64,000 nt of DNA from Mesocentrotus franciscanus (taxonomy: Eukaryota; Echinodermata; Echinoidea; Camarodonta; Strongylocentrotidae). The position numbers and the translations under genes were made by a program. Location: the NCBI GenBank assembly GCA_037976565.1, contig CP137675.1, positions 29,459,320-29,523,319 on the forward strand, given 5' to 3'. Shown one piece after another: positions 22,175 to 46,300 of the stretch (its first letter is position 1; each line of letters starts with the position of its first letter). The notes beneath the pieces are model-generated. The model had not been told where the DNA came from. It worked only from the letters and a program-made list of their open reading frames with translations, and ran no database searches.

Positions 22175-22330
22175 CAGTGGCGGATCCAGAGGGGTCAGGG
22201 CCCGGGCCCCTCCCTAGAAAAAACATGTAAAAACACCCTTTGGGGGAAAAAGAAGATGGGCCCCTCCCTGGCGCTCAAGGGGTGGCGGTGAATTTTTCTT
22301 CCATTCCCCCACCCCAAGCCCGTGAGTGTT
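22175..22330. mobile_element. hAT-like MITE fragment (CAGTGGCGGATCCAG end)
   Basis: The left terminus CAGTGGCGGATCCAG and the following GGGCCC-rich sequence match the element family seen at 15986 and 44974. I see no matching right terminus, so this copy is truncated. Confidence 0.6.
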
Positions 22331-22635
22331 TTTTTTTCTACTATCCTGTTTCCGCTTCCCAACAATTCAACAAACTAAATCGGGAAAAAGCTCATTGATA
22401 ATTTGGCCATGCCATAGTCTTTTCATGATGGTTACATCCACAGCGTCTGTATGATAAGTACCCCGGAAGTTGATGATGAATCAAAGAGGTCAACCGTTTT
22501 CGACATTCGAGAGTAGATCTACGTGGCCTTATCATTATCTGCGTCAAGATTTACACTATGTGGATTTAATTTCTAGGTTTCTCTAAGTACTATTATTGAT
22601 CTCACACCTTGAAAGCAGTTCAAAACCATCAAAAA

Positions 22636-22641
22636 ATGGAG
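22636..22641 (+). other. SLC30A5: Candidate first coding exon of SLC30A5 (ATGGAG|gtaaga)
   Basis: The sequence AAAAAATGGAG is followed by a strong splice donor GTAAGA. Joined to the acceptor at 25662/25663 it reads in phase into the recognised exon: Met-Glu, then 10 further residues before the Met at 25693. Human ZnT5 also starts Met-Glu. This is a prediction from splice signals and phase only. A competing non-coding first exon could end near 24460 (cataagtaagt). Confidence 0.35.
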
Positions 22642-25600
22642 GTAAGAAGCATTTCCACTGATTCACACCGACATTTTCTCCATGTAAATGTACGATGATA
22701 TTAAACTTCGGTCCCATGCTATCATATCCATGTTAGTCATTTTAAAGTCGGTCATCAATGTCTTCTGAATTCTGATGATATCGTGTTATAGTGAGGCAGT
22801 GAACGAGTACTATTGGAAAGAAAATGCCAAAAATATTATCTCTAAATTTGTATGTATAAGCTAATACATTTCATATGCTCAGTCTTATGTGGGGCTGTGT
22901 GAATTCAGCAGCGGTCGATCGTCGATCGTCGATCTCTGAGTCTGAGTCTGACTCTGAGACTGAGAGTGAGACTGTAGCTGAATTCTGAAAATCAAAATCA
23001 AATGCGAATCTCAACGACAAAAATATAAACTTGATTAGACTAAGTTGATATCAGCAACATAGCAGCTTTACTAGTATCATTTTCAGCTATCCTGGATGTG
23101 TATTAAGATGGGCAACACTACTGCAGTACATTCATGCAATATTTTGTAAAACCTGCTGTATCATGATAGTTGATACTTTCAAAATCAAAATAATAAACAA
23201 TTTAATGACACATGCATATTGGTCATTTGTTGATATACCCTGCACGTAGAACTTTAGCTTACATTGGCGATACAGCCAACGCATGCGCATTACGTTCCTC
23301 CCGTCTCAGCTCATTTTCGTAATTTGGCGCCTAGCCGAGCCGACATGGGCCCTTTAGATTGGCTATCGCTATCTCCCATAGGCTCTATGTTATTAGACAT
23401 TAATGCGAGGAGATGGCTTGCGATTTTCCGTTTTTACCAATACCAACATTATATTTCAGTCAAATCTTCTATTTGTTGCAATTTTTTCAGCGTCCTTGAA
23501 AAGTTAAGTATTTGACTTAAGTTCAAGTCTTACTTAACTAAGTCTTAAGTTTGAAAAATTCTCATTTTCGTTATATTTAAGGTACAAACTTGCAAGTTGT
23601 ACTGAAATGTTTGTTGATTTTTCTATTTTATGTGTGTGCAATTTCGTGTGTGCGTCACCTATGTGTGAAATGCGTCACCTGTTTAAAGCACGTCATGTCA
23701 AAATCTCTGTGGTGTGACGTAATATTTCGTATTGACTTTGCCATTGAACTTAAGTCACGCTTAAGTTAAGTAGGCCCTCTCTCCAATCAGAGCGCTTAAA
23801 CTCAATGTACATCGCGGAATGGTAAAAGTTCTACGTGCCCTGAATACCTTGAATACCAAAGCTTCTGGAAGAAATCCATCTCCAGCTGTCGAGCTTCCAG
23901 ATCTAACTTCAAAGGGGGATGCCCCAGCTTCCGGGTCTTGCACCATGGTCATATTTTTTACATCTGTATCTTGCTTGCTGGGTCATATCAGGATTGTCAT
24001 AGTTGGAGTGTCTACAAATAGACCTACATGTAAGTAACGAATGCATGGAACTCGCAAGTTTCGTTGGTGAAAATTTCCTTCGTTTTCCAGATATTTGAGC
24101 CTACTTTTACCAATTGGGCTGACCGTCTTCAGCTAGGTTCCGCCAATTTCTAATTTTATGACGTTTTTTCAAAATGAAGGGAGACCTCAACGCCCGATTA
24201 CATCGCATTTGTTTATTGTTGTGATTGGTTGTTAACACAGGTCAGCGGAAGGAGACATGAACAAACAAAACAAATGAACGAAAGAACGATCGGCAGGCCA
24301 TCTGCGCAAGCGAGATAGACAGCCACCCTTGGGGTATTGCGCAACTGCTTTAAAGTAGAGTGTCTGCAACGCATGCTTATTGATTATATCGATATCATGA
24401 GGAGGGAACTAAGTAAGCAGTCGTCTCTCGAGAAGGAGGGGGGAAAAGGGCTTCATAAGTAAGTTTACAAAATTTCTTTCCATTTTAGTATTAAAATCAT
24501 GTACATGTACAAAAATGGTATATGATTCAACCTAATGATTTGATAGTCCATGTTATGTTGTAGTAGTAAAGTATTTTACCGGTATAAAAGTTCAAAAAAT
24601 GGATTCTTTGGTTTACACATACAAAGAGTTTAATTCCAAAAGGAGCTAAATCCACTTTTGATGAAAACTGAGTTATTGACATCAGAACATTGTTCACCTA
24701 AGTACCTGTCTTTCTACAAAAGTATTTACCTAAATTTTGGGAGCAATTATGAAAAAATGCACCTTCTAATATCACTTTTCCATAGACGCATGTACAAAAT
24801 CTGGTAAACAAATCCTTTTTTCTCCGAAGTTACAAAAGTGGATTTAGCTCCTTTTGGAATGAAACTTTTCATACATGCAACACTAGAGGTCAATACGCAT
24901 GAGCATTGACTACTATGCTTTGCTTGAGTGGGTGAGCAGGGGAAGGTGTAAGATGGTGAAATATCTGACCATACACTTCCTTCATTTGTATACTCTAGAT
25001 CTATCAGTATCACTCAGTTGAGCAGTGACAGTTACAGTGCTGTTGAGTAAGTGATTTTTTAGACAATTAATCATCTGGTATGAGGAATTCTTTAATTATT
25101 AAAACTGGCATTTGTCAACATGCCCTATACGCAGACATTAACCCTTGCAGCAAGCACGAGGGGGGGAGGGGGGGAGGGGGGGGGGAGGGTTAACTACCCG
25201 ATTATCGTTGGATTTTTTTATTTTTTTTAATCTAATTTTTTGATACTATCAAAATAACATAACAAATCTGTAAAACACTGAAATATAAGGACTAACTTTC
25301 AGTTAATCTGTGCCGTTCTCTTGAAGCAACTGTTCATGATGCGATTGGCAAGCACACACAAACTGCATTATTTAACCTCCCCTCACTATAATTAAACCTG
25401 TATTAAGTACTTAAGTCTCTGTAGACTGTATAGAGGCGGTCAATAGAGCCAGAAGTGTCTCAGCAGATCAAGTGGTTGATTTATTACTTTCTCTCTCTCT
25501 CTCTCTCTCTGTCCATGTCCCCCTTTTCCCCTTTCTCCCCCTCCCTCTCTCTTATTTCTCTTATCAAACATCGTGATGGACACAGAACAAACTGTTTTGA

Positions 25601-25662
25601 GCAGTTTACAAGATTTTGCGGAGTGCGGCATGAACATTCCCTCCAACCTGTAGCTTTCTCAG
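22642..25662. other. Upstream region / putative first intron of SLC30A5
   Basis: It contains a slightly CpG-richer patch with GCATGCGCAT near 23281 (NRF1-like half sites), ATTGG (reverse CCAAT) motifs at 23356 and 24224, an inverted repeat at 24627-24866, a G-rich run at 25158-25189 and a CT tract near 25490. A promoter probably lies here, but I cannot place the transcription start. Confidence 0.4.
24627..24866. repeat. Foldback element with ~34-base arms
   Basis: AGTTTAATTCCAAAAGG and the bases after it, up to 24660, are matched as a reverse complement by 24833-24866 (ending CCTTTTGGAATGAAACT). The arms differ at about one position. The loop is about 170 bases of AT-rich sequence. It is a small non-autonomous element or foldback. 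Confidence 0.8.
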
Positions 25663-25692
25663 ACATCAACGCAGAACAGAGCTGTTATCAAG

Positions 25693-38630
<12,938 letters not shown>

Positions 38631-38639
38631 ATTGTGACA

Positions 38640-39040
38640 GGGTGCTCAAGATCGTCAACAGGATGCAGCAGGTCAACTTGCTATAAGGTCTGTAACGTGA
38701 AGGCTGTCTGTACTGTACCCAGGTGCTCAAGTCTTTTCGATCAGATGGAGCAGATTGGCCACTTAGACTCCCAGCTCTATGGTATCAAGGCTGTCCAAAA
38801 TGTGGCAGGGTGTATAAGATCGCCATCAGGATGTAGGAGATTTGCCACATAGAGTCACAGCTCTTTGACCAGGTTCTCAAGATGATCAACCAACCAGATG
38901 AAGCAGACTGGCTACTTGGACTCCCAGCTCTATGATATCAATGCTGTTTAAACTGTCTCTGGTTTACAAGATTGCCAATCTGATGCAACAATTTGGCCAC
39001 TGGTCTCCCAGTTGTATGTCACCAAGGATGTCCAGAGCTA
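38640..39040 (+). repeat. Decayed tandem copies of the SLC30A5 C-terminal coding segment
   Basis: The last ~75 coding bases (encoding [20 protein letters not shown] then YDIKAV) recur downstream of the stop as about four or five degenerate units. Clear examples are 38735-38800 (gatcagatggagcagattgg, gactcccagctctatggtat, caaggctgtcc) and 38868-38950 (gaccaggttctcaagatgat, gactcccagctctatgatat). Frames are not kept, so these are non-coding relics. Confidence 0.85.
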
Positions 39041-39490
39041 ACCAAGTGCTTAAGAAGACTGACCAGATAGCAGATAAGCCAGGTATGATATTGAGGAATC
39101 TTAACTCTGATGCAAGAGTCCGTCCAGTTGGACTCCCATATTTGTCAGATCAAGGTCTTTCAAGCTCTCAGTATTACCAGATACATTAGATCAGCCATTT
39201 GGACCCCTAACTATCAGACTTATGATATCAAAGCTACTTAAAGTTAAACTTGGGCTATTAGGCTTCCATCTGCATGCACTTTATGTTCAGCTGATCTCCA
39301 GGTTGTTCGAAGCTGAAGGTTTATGAATATCTAGGTCAAATGTCTCCTAGCTGCATATTAAGAAGACTGTTTAAAATATTGGCCTTTTGATGTTTGCCAT
39401 CAAGTATCTTCTGTCCCATTGGAAATTGTATGTATGTGACAAAAATTCGATTTGAATACACCAGCCTATCTTTTGTGTAATTGTAGTGGT

Positions 39491-39693
39491 TTTTTTTTTT
39501 TTACCTGACTGCTAAGAAAGCATAAATGCTTGTTAGTAAGCAACCAGAGGATCGACGGCTATAGGTCCTCTCCGAGGGACCTGGTAATGAGGATTAATGC
39601 TTTACCAAAGGGCACTAGCGCATTGACTTGGTTTTGAACCCGGGTCGCTGTATTACAAGACCACTGGTCTACCAACTGAGCTATCGTGCCTCC
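39491..39693 (-). mobile_element. tRNA-derived SINE in the SLC30A5 3' UTR
   Basis: On the minus strand it starts GGAGGCACGATAGCTCAGTT GGTAGA (A box), has an anticodon-like loop CTTGTAA and a B box GGGTTCAAAACC. A tRNA-unrelated body follows, ending in a 12-base poly(A). The similar words near both edges (TGTGATTGAGTAG and TGTAATTGTAGTG) may be an old target duplication. Confidence 0.8.
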
Positions 39694-41332
39694 TGTGATT
39701 GAGTAGCTACATTAAGACATGTTATTCAAATTCTATTTTTGTTAATTTTTCTCAAACGCAAGTCTGAAAGCAAAAAGGTCTAAGAGGCACTAATAATACC
39801 AAACCTTACAGGTGCTTGGATTATTATGACAGTAAAACAACATCTTTGATGTTTACGGTTGATTTTTGAATACTGAGATTGTTATTTTCTTTAGTAAGCC
39901 GTTAATGTTTCATAAGGAAATACAAGTAATGTCAAATTATGCAAATTATAGTATTTATAAGGCACTCACAATGTTGTAAGCCTACACCCCTCCCTTCTCA
40001 AATACTGAAACATGTGTATCAAATAAGGGATTATATTAATTCTTTCCAGCCACAACGACTTGCCATGCACATGTTCATTTAGTTTTGCTGAGGTTGAAGA
40101 GGTAGTGCATCTGTTATTCCAAAGATACTAGTAAACAATAACAGATGGTTATCCTATGTTGTCTTAACATAGCACGTTGTCTAAATTTGTATATTCTGGA
40201 ATGAGGTGCTTATTCATGCACACCATTTCTGTCGTATTTGCACAACTTGTACATGTACTTTTCTTTTCATTGTATTTCATGTAACAGGTAATATGGAACA
40301 AATAGTCTTTTGTGTCTTTAATCAAAAGACGGTACTCATCTTATTGAATTGTTCAGGTTTGGTGTAATATGCTTGCATGCCATTCCATATTGAGATTTCT
40401 TTCAAAGCATTTAGCAAAATTTTTGCAGGAATTGTTTACAGAATCAGCATTTCCAAGACGTCGAAATTTGCTCTTTTCAAAGTTATTGGCACGATGAATA
40501 GTTTTTGTTGTGCTAGGTGTTCAAATTATTTATTACATTTTAAAGGAGTTCTAAGGGGTAATTACAAGGGCTTTTATGTAATGAACTGCTTGCCTAAACT
40601 CAAGCTAGAACTGTTCAAATTGCTTAGATTTCTTGTTGGCACCAGTGACCTTCTTGTGATTTTGCACACATGGTAACAATAGCATTTCAGATTTTCATCT
40701 ACAAAGAAAACTATCGCAATGTAGCAGTGCAGGAGCAGCTCCCCAAAAAACAAGGACTGTATTTGTATAGGAGTTTGTGAGATGGATGTGTTTGAAAGTC
40801 TGTTTTTAGTCTAATCATGTAGGCATATTTGTCTTAAGATGACACAAGGAAATTTGCTAAATTTCTATTTTGGAGGGTCCAGATAGCATTTAATGGAGTA
40901 TGCACACAGAAGCACCCTTACCCCACCCCCCCACCTCACTGTATCATTACTCAGTCACAACTCCAAGCCAACTCCACACTGATTCCCAAACTGACCAATT
41001 CTCAGTCATTCTGGGTAATTTGTTATTTGTTTTGTCAGTCTGGTGTTGCTCTTGTCGATGTGACTGTGGTTTTAAATGGCAATCAAGTTTACATTGTAAC
41101 TAAAATCTCATTTTGATTTTAATATTCAATAATAATGAATTAAATCAATTGTGTAATTGATTTGTCTAGGATGGTAGTGGGTACTCATAATTAACTTCTA
41201 GATGGTATTTCTTCTTGCTTGTACTGTATGTCTAAATGAAGCCTATTCAACAAGTGAGGATAAATCACTTTGTAAATAGAAATGGATTGGTATATCTCAT
41301 ATATTGTATCAAGAAAAATATTGTATAGAATG

Positions 41333-41338
41333 AATAAA
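41333..41338 (+). terminator. Polyadenylation signal AATAAA for SLC30A5
   Basis: A canonical AATAAA followed within 30 bases by a T/GT-rich stretch (tgttatatctctgatgtgtg). It is the best candidate for the distal transcript end; other AT-rich sites upstream may also be used. Confidence 0.5.
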
Positions 41339-41445
41339 TTATTTTCAAATGTTATATCTCTGATGTGTGCTCATATGCTTATTATCAAATAATCAATAAT
41401 TTTTTTTATTTTAATTGTAAATTTTTTTTGAGTGTTTAACACTTC

Positions 41446-41797
41446 CTAGACAACCCGACCCAAAGACAGCCCGACCCTGGACAACTTGACAAGGTCGAGT
41501 TGTCCAGGGTGGGGTGCTTCACCTGACAGCTCGACCCACTTTTGGAAAGACTTCAATTTTGCGACAGCCACCTAACCCTAACCCTAACACTAACCCTAAC
41601 CCTAACCCTAACCCTATTTTATCATGTTTTATATATCATATTATTATTAGATATATCATTCTAAGCTGTACCCATATTTTTTTTGAGGGGAAAAAAGTGG
41701 GTCGAGCTGTCCGCCAAAGCACCCCACCCTGGACAACTCGACCTGGTTGAGTTGTCCAGGGTATTAGGTCTGGTTTTCCAGGGTCGGACTGTCTAGA
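41446..41797. mobile_element. Foldback element with internal telomere-type repeats
   Basis: The ends CTAGACAACCCGACCC and GGGTCGGACTGTCTAG are imperfect inverted repeats. GGTCGAGTTGTCCAGGGTGG and its complement recur inside both arms. The centre holds (CCTAAC)n at 41572-41616. It lies between the convergent ends of SLC30A5 and the A2M-like gene. Confidence 0.8.
41572..41616. repeat. Interstitial (CCCTAA)n telomere-type repeat
   Basis: About seven CCTAAC units with one interruption (aacact). This is the canonical metazoan telomere hexamer. It lies between the arms of a foldback element rather than at a chromosome end. Confidence 0.9.
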
Positions 41798-41937
41798 CCC
41801 CCTTCAAAAAGATGACACATGTCTGCCAAAGATTACTTTCAACAAATTTTATCAAAATCTAATTACACTTTAATTCACATGACCCTTCTGGTACACACTT
41901 AAACAAAATGGAACAAGGTGCGAATTTGCAAGGGAAA

Positions 41938-42931
41938 AAGAATTTATTGTTTTTATTCACTCGTAAATTGATTTAGAGTTAGCAAATTATACTTGAAGAT
42001 GGAACACCATTAATGATATACATAGGTCAGGGATCAGAAGGGACGTACAGAGAGAGAGTTAGTGAGAAAGAGAGGGGGAGAGAGAGAGTTAGTGATAGAG
42101 AGAGGAGGGGATTAGGGAGAGAGTGAGTGAGACGAGAAGAAAGAAGGAGAGAAGATATTTTGAAATTGAGTACTAATTAAGATTATGTTTTACAGGGGCA
42201 TTCTAAAATGATATTATGAACATTATGTATGTACGATTCTATAACTTTGGTGGAAATTTGAGTTGGTATTACAGGCATTGCCCCCGAAAAAAACAGTCTT
42301 CAAAAAACGAATCCCCAATACGAATACGTTTAGACTTCATATTAACCCATAGGCATAGCAGTTTAGAGTTTTCTTATTTTCTAGATTAATCAATTTGCCC
42401 TCCTCCAGCAACTAATATTATGTTCCAACCCTTCATAGTTTGTAATGGAAGATGACGAATTTATTGTTTTTATGCACTAGGAAAATTATATAGAGTTAAC
42501 AAATTATACTTGATGATGAAACGGTCCGGGATCAGGAGGGAGGTGCAAATCGAGAGAGAGAGAGAGAGAGAAAGAGAACGAAATAAGGAGTCAGAGAGAA
42601 ACATATAGAAAAGAAAGACAGTGGGGTGGGGCGGGCTAAGTAGTCTACAAATAGACTACAGAGAGAGAGAGAGAGAGGGGGTGAGTGAGTGAGAAAAGAA
42701 GAAAGAAGTGGAAAGCGAGTTAGAGAAATGAGAGAGAGAGAGGGGGGATTTATGTAGAAGTAAGCTTTGAGATCTCTTACTAATTTAAATTAAGCCTATG
42801 TTTTATAGGGACCTTTTAAAATGATATAATAAACAGTATGTATGTACGATTCTATATCCATTCAACTAAAATGTGCAATTTTTGGTTTAACTTTGATGGA
42901 AATTTGAGTTGGTATTACAGCCATTGCCTAT
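41938..42931. repeat. Tandem duplication (two ~0.35-0.47 kb units) with GA-rich centres
   Basis: Unit 1 (41938-42281) and unit 2 (42457-42931) share gaatttattgtttttat, gagttarcaaattatacttg, a (GA)n block, gtatgtacgattctata and ggaaatttgagttggtatta. An associated block (tcttcaaaa.cgaatcccca to catagtttg) lies at 42300-42450 and again at 45972-46125. No gene is seen in 41339-43374 apart from these repeats. Confidence 0.8.
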
Positions 42932-43296
42932 GTAAAAATGTGTAATTTTATTTTCAGATGATTATAGCCTTGTTGTAAAGGAAATATATTTGCTAGCTCT
43001 ATCCCCCCCCCCCTTGTTTTGTATGAACATGGTTAAAGAATATGGACCAAATATAGAATGTTTTGACAGAAATAAAGGGCCATTATACCAAAGCCGAATA
43101 TATGCGTAAAGGATCTTCAGCACAATACTTGTATTTCATTATCTTAACAAGTAATTAAGAAATACAATTAATATGCCAAATATATAAAACCTACTGGATG
43201 TCTTAGTTGACTTAAATTCTGTTTTTGATGCTCCTTTAAGTATAATTATACAATTATATAGACCATTGTGACGTTTATTCGATATTCGATTTCTTG

Positions 43297-43374
43297 TTAG
43301 TATAACATGTCATCAATGACATCGGGTTCCAGATTAAGTTCAGCCTGGTTTTCATCAGCTTGGACTTGGACTTC
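43297..43374 (-). other. Open acidic extension after the A2M-like stop
   Basis: Directly after the TAG at 43375-43377 the same frame stays open for 25 codons (EVQVQADENQAELNLEPDVI then DDMLY) to a TAA. The composition continues the acidic [12 protein letters not shown] tail just before the TAG. This suggests the original stop was the later TAA. Confidence 0.6.
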
Positions 43375-46300
43375 CTACTCCTGCACGGGTATTGGGATAA
43401 GCTCCTCCTCTTCGACCGGTAGTATGTCAATAGGTTGAGGAATCGATTGACAAGCCATGTTGTACTCGGTTGAAAGAATGACATCTATGATATGAAAATA
43501 TGGTAGGCTAATGATTTATAGAGGAAAGCGTATAATGGCAATGTATACATTTCAAATATATTAATTTACAACGAAAGTCACCAATCAACTTACTTTCACA
43601 AGACCTGCACGACACAACATTACACTACAGGTAGTAACCAAAGGTGAAGTTCATTTCGTAGTTTTAAATTTGCAGTTAATATAATGTAGGCCTATATAGT
43701 TAAAAACCATGAAACGCACACGTGAAAATGTGATGGTTACTCGAAGTTCTAACTACAATCGAAATTATGGTTAACGGCGGTTCCTACTCGAAGTTACGTT
43801 CCGTGCATACAAAATAACTTCGAGGGTGAATACTATCGACTGTAGTTTAAACGATCGAGCTGTCGTTGTATCGGTGCCATGCGAACCCGCGTAGTTTTTC
43901 GTGATTTAGATAGATAGACGTATAGATTCAAGTTTAAAGCTATGACGATACCATACTAGCCTCTTGTCGATGGCCCTGGCGCTGTTGCGAGCGAAGCGAG
44001 CCAGAATTAGAAATTCTGGCTCGCTTGTCGATGGCCCTGGCGCTGTTGCGAGCGAAGCGAGCCAGAATTAGAAATTCTGGCTCGCTTCGCTCGCAACAGC
44101 GCCAGGGCCATCGACAAGAGGCTAATACCATACACACATAGGTGACATTGGATATTATTAAACGATCAGTGCCATCATAAATTCTCTGACGAGATACTTT
44201 TAAAAGCTGACGATTTACCTGGCGCGTAGTAGTCGTAAACCGTGATGAGACCGGGCTTGGGATCTTTGACGTGATGGGTATGTATAACCTCCAGGTCAAA
44301 GCATAACGGTTCAGCGGTAAACTGAAATACAATGAAAGAAAAGATGAAGATATGACAGTAAACGTGTCATTATAGAAGAAAAAGTTTTGGTAATGTTGTG
44401 GTCTCTTGTGGATACATCACCGGACTGTAGATGTACAGCACAGAACTAATGTACTGTGGGAAGACATTAATCTACATGAAAGATGCGCAAGACTCGAAAG
44501 AATAAATTTAATGAAGCGGCGGGGCGTCATCCGTATGCGTTCCCGAACAATCGGAAAAATCGCGGGGGCATAATGGCCCCCGGCCTTATTAGGGTTAAGC
44601 TATGGTCACAACCCCTAAAAGTAACCTGCTCGGTGGCTGGGCGGCGAGTTTTTAGCCAATTTTGCCCGGGCACCGCTTGTTTTTAGGGCATCGATCGGGA
44701 CAACTTTTTCTAGGACAACGATAACCCTTGAATAAACATTGAATTGAATTGAATTTATTCACCACTTTCATGAAAAACATATAAAGGCAAAGAATACAAA
44801 AAAATATTTCTTGCAAACATAGATAAGCCAATACAATGAAAAATACACTAAAGGACGTTACGAAGTGGTTGGATCATAACAAAAGTTACAGAAACTTATA
44901 GGTAGATGATCCTAAAAATTTACACCAACAAAAAGGGACAAAGAAAATACAGTAATACAATGGTAATTACACACAGGGGCGGATCCAGCCGGCGGCAAGG
45001 GAGGGGGCCTAAAAAGGGGCCCACTTCGTGCGAAAATTTGAAAATCGTGCCGGTCGATTTTTCGCTCAGTGGGAGGGGGTAGTGAGCAAAAAAAAAAAAA
45101 TTGGCACCCGAAAAAATTTTCCCTACGGGAAGGGTGATTTTTTTCCACCCCTTGGGCGCCAGGAGGGGCCCATCTTTTTTGTTTTCAAAAAGGGTGTTTT
45201 TACCTGTTTTTTCCTAGGGAGGGGCCGCCCCCTGGATCCGCGACTGATTACACACATACAAAAATTGCTGTTGTAAAATTCAAAGCTTCTGCATCAGGTG
45301 AAGGTTTAGATTATGCTTTAAATTGTTTAAAGATGCACACTGATTTGGGGTAGTTTGTTCCAGGTAGTGGGTCCTTGGCATAAACAGATACTATTCAAAA
45401 ATGAAGAATGACCATAATACACGAGTGTCTGCTGAAATCCTGGTATTATATCTATGAATATCATTATTGCTCTGAAAAATATTACAAAAAATGTCGGGTA
45501 ACATGTTATGATAATATGAATACATAAAAACACAGAGTGTAGGAATACTATCATTGTAGGCTATCGGGGGTTATATGGGCTGTTGTTCGGCAAGTAAATG
45601 TCCAAGGGATTGTTGTCCAGGGGGTAATCGTCCGGAGACGCAATACTTAAAAATGGAATCGAGGTCATTAAGCTGGTAATATTCAAACCATATTCTTCTA
45701 ACAAAACTATCGCAAAGACTTCGACATAAACACCCTGTAGCAATTTAAATTACCTTGTGCGTCAGCCCTCGTCACGGGCGAAAATTACAGTAACATATTG
45801 CATAACCTGAACATGATTTCTGAAGGCAATACAATAATGATATTGCCCTTTATAGTGTTGATTTCTAGGAATAATTATGCTCTAATTGTTTATGTTACAT
45901 TCATCAATATAGACCTAGGTATAGGTTCTTTTTCATTACTATTGCAATCCTTGCCCCTCTCACCGCCCCCCCCGAAAAAAGTCTTCAAAACGAATCCCCA
46001 ATACAAAAACGTTTAGACTGCCTATTAACCCATAGGCACAACAGTTTTGCTATTTTCTAGATTAATCAATTTTCCTCCTCCAACAATTAATATCATGTTC
46101 CAACCCATCATAGTTTGAAGAAAAAAGTGCTCTTAAAGCCCCACTGTACTACTTGTAGCTACTTGCTCCCTCTATATAGAAAACGATGCCTAAGCGGTGC
46201 GTGTTGGTCCCCCATGATCCTCTTTTCTTATGTTAATTGAGAGCTGATCTGAGTTGGTGAGATAACCACCTGTCAGTGACCACGCTAATCCCTCTAATCC

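Larger units (their letters stand above)
38631..41338 (+). other. SLC30A5: SLC30A5 3' untranslated region
   Basis: From the stop codon to an AATAAA at 41333-41338 there is no intron signal or other gene. It contains decayed tandem copies of the last coding segment (38640-39040), a SINE (39491-39693) and AT-rich sequence. The exact cleavage site is not visible. Confidence 0.6.

Noticed and set aside
41572..41616. Chromosome end
   Set aside because: Only about seven hexamers inside a foldback element with genes on both sides.
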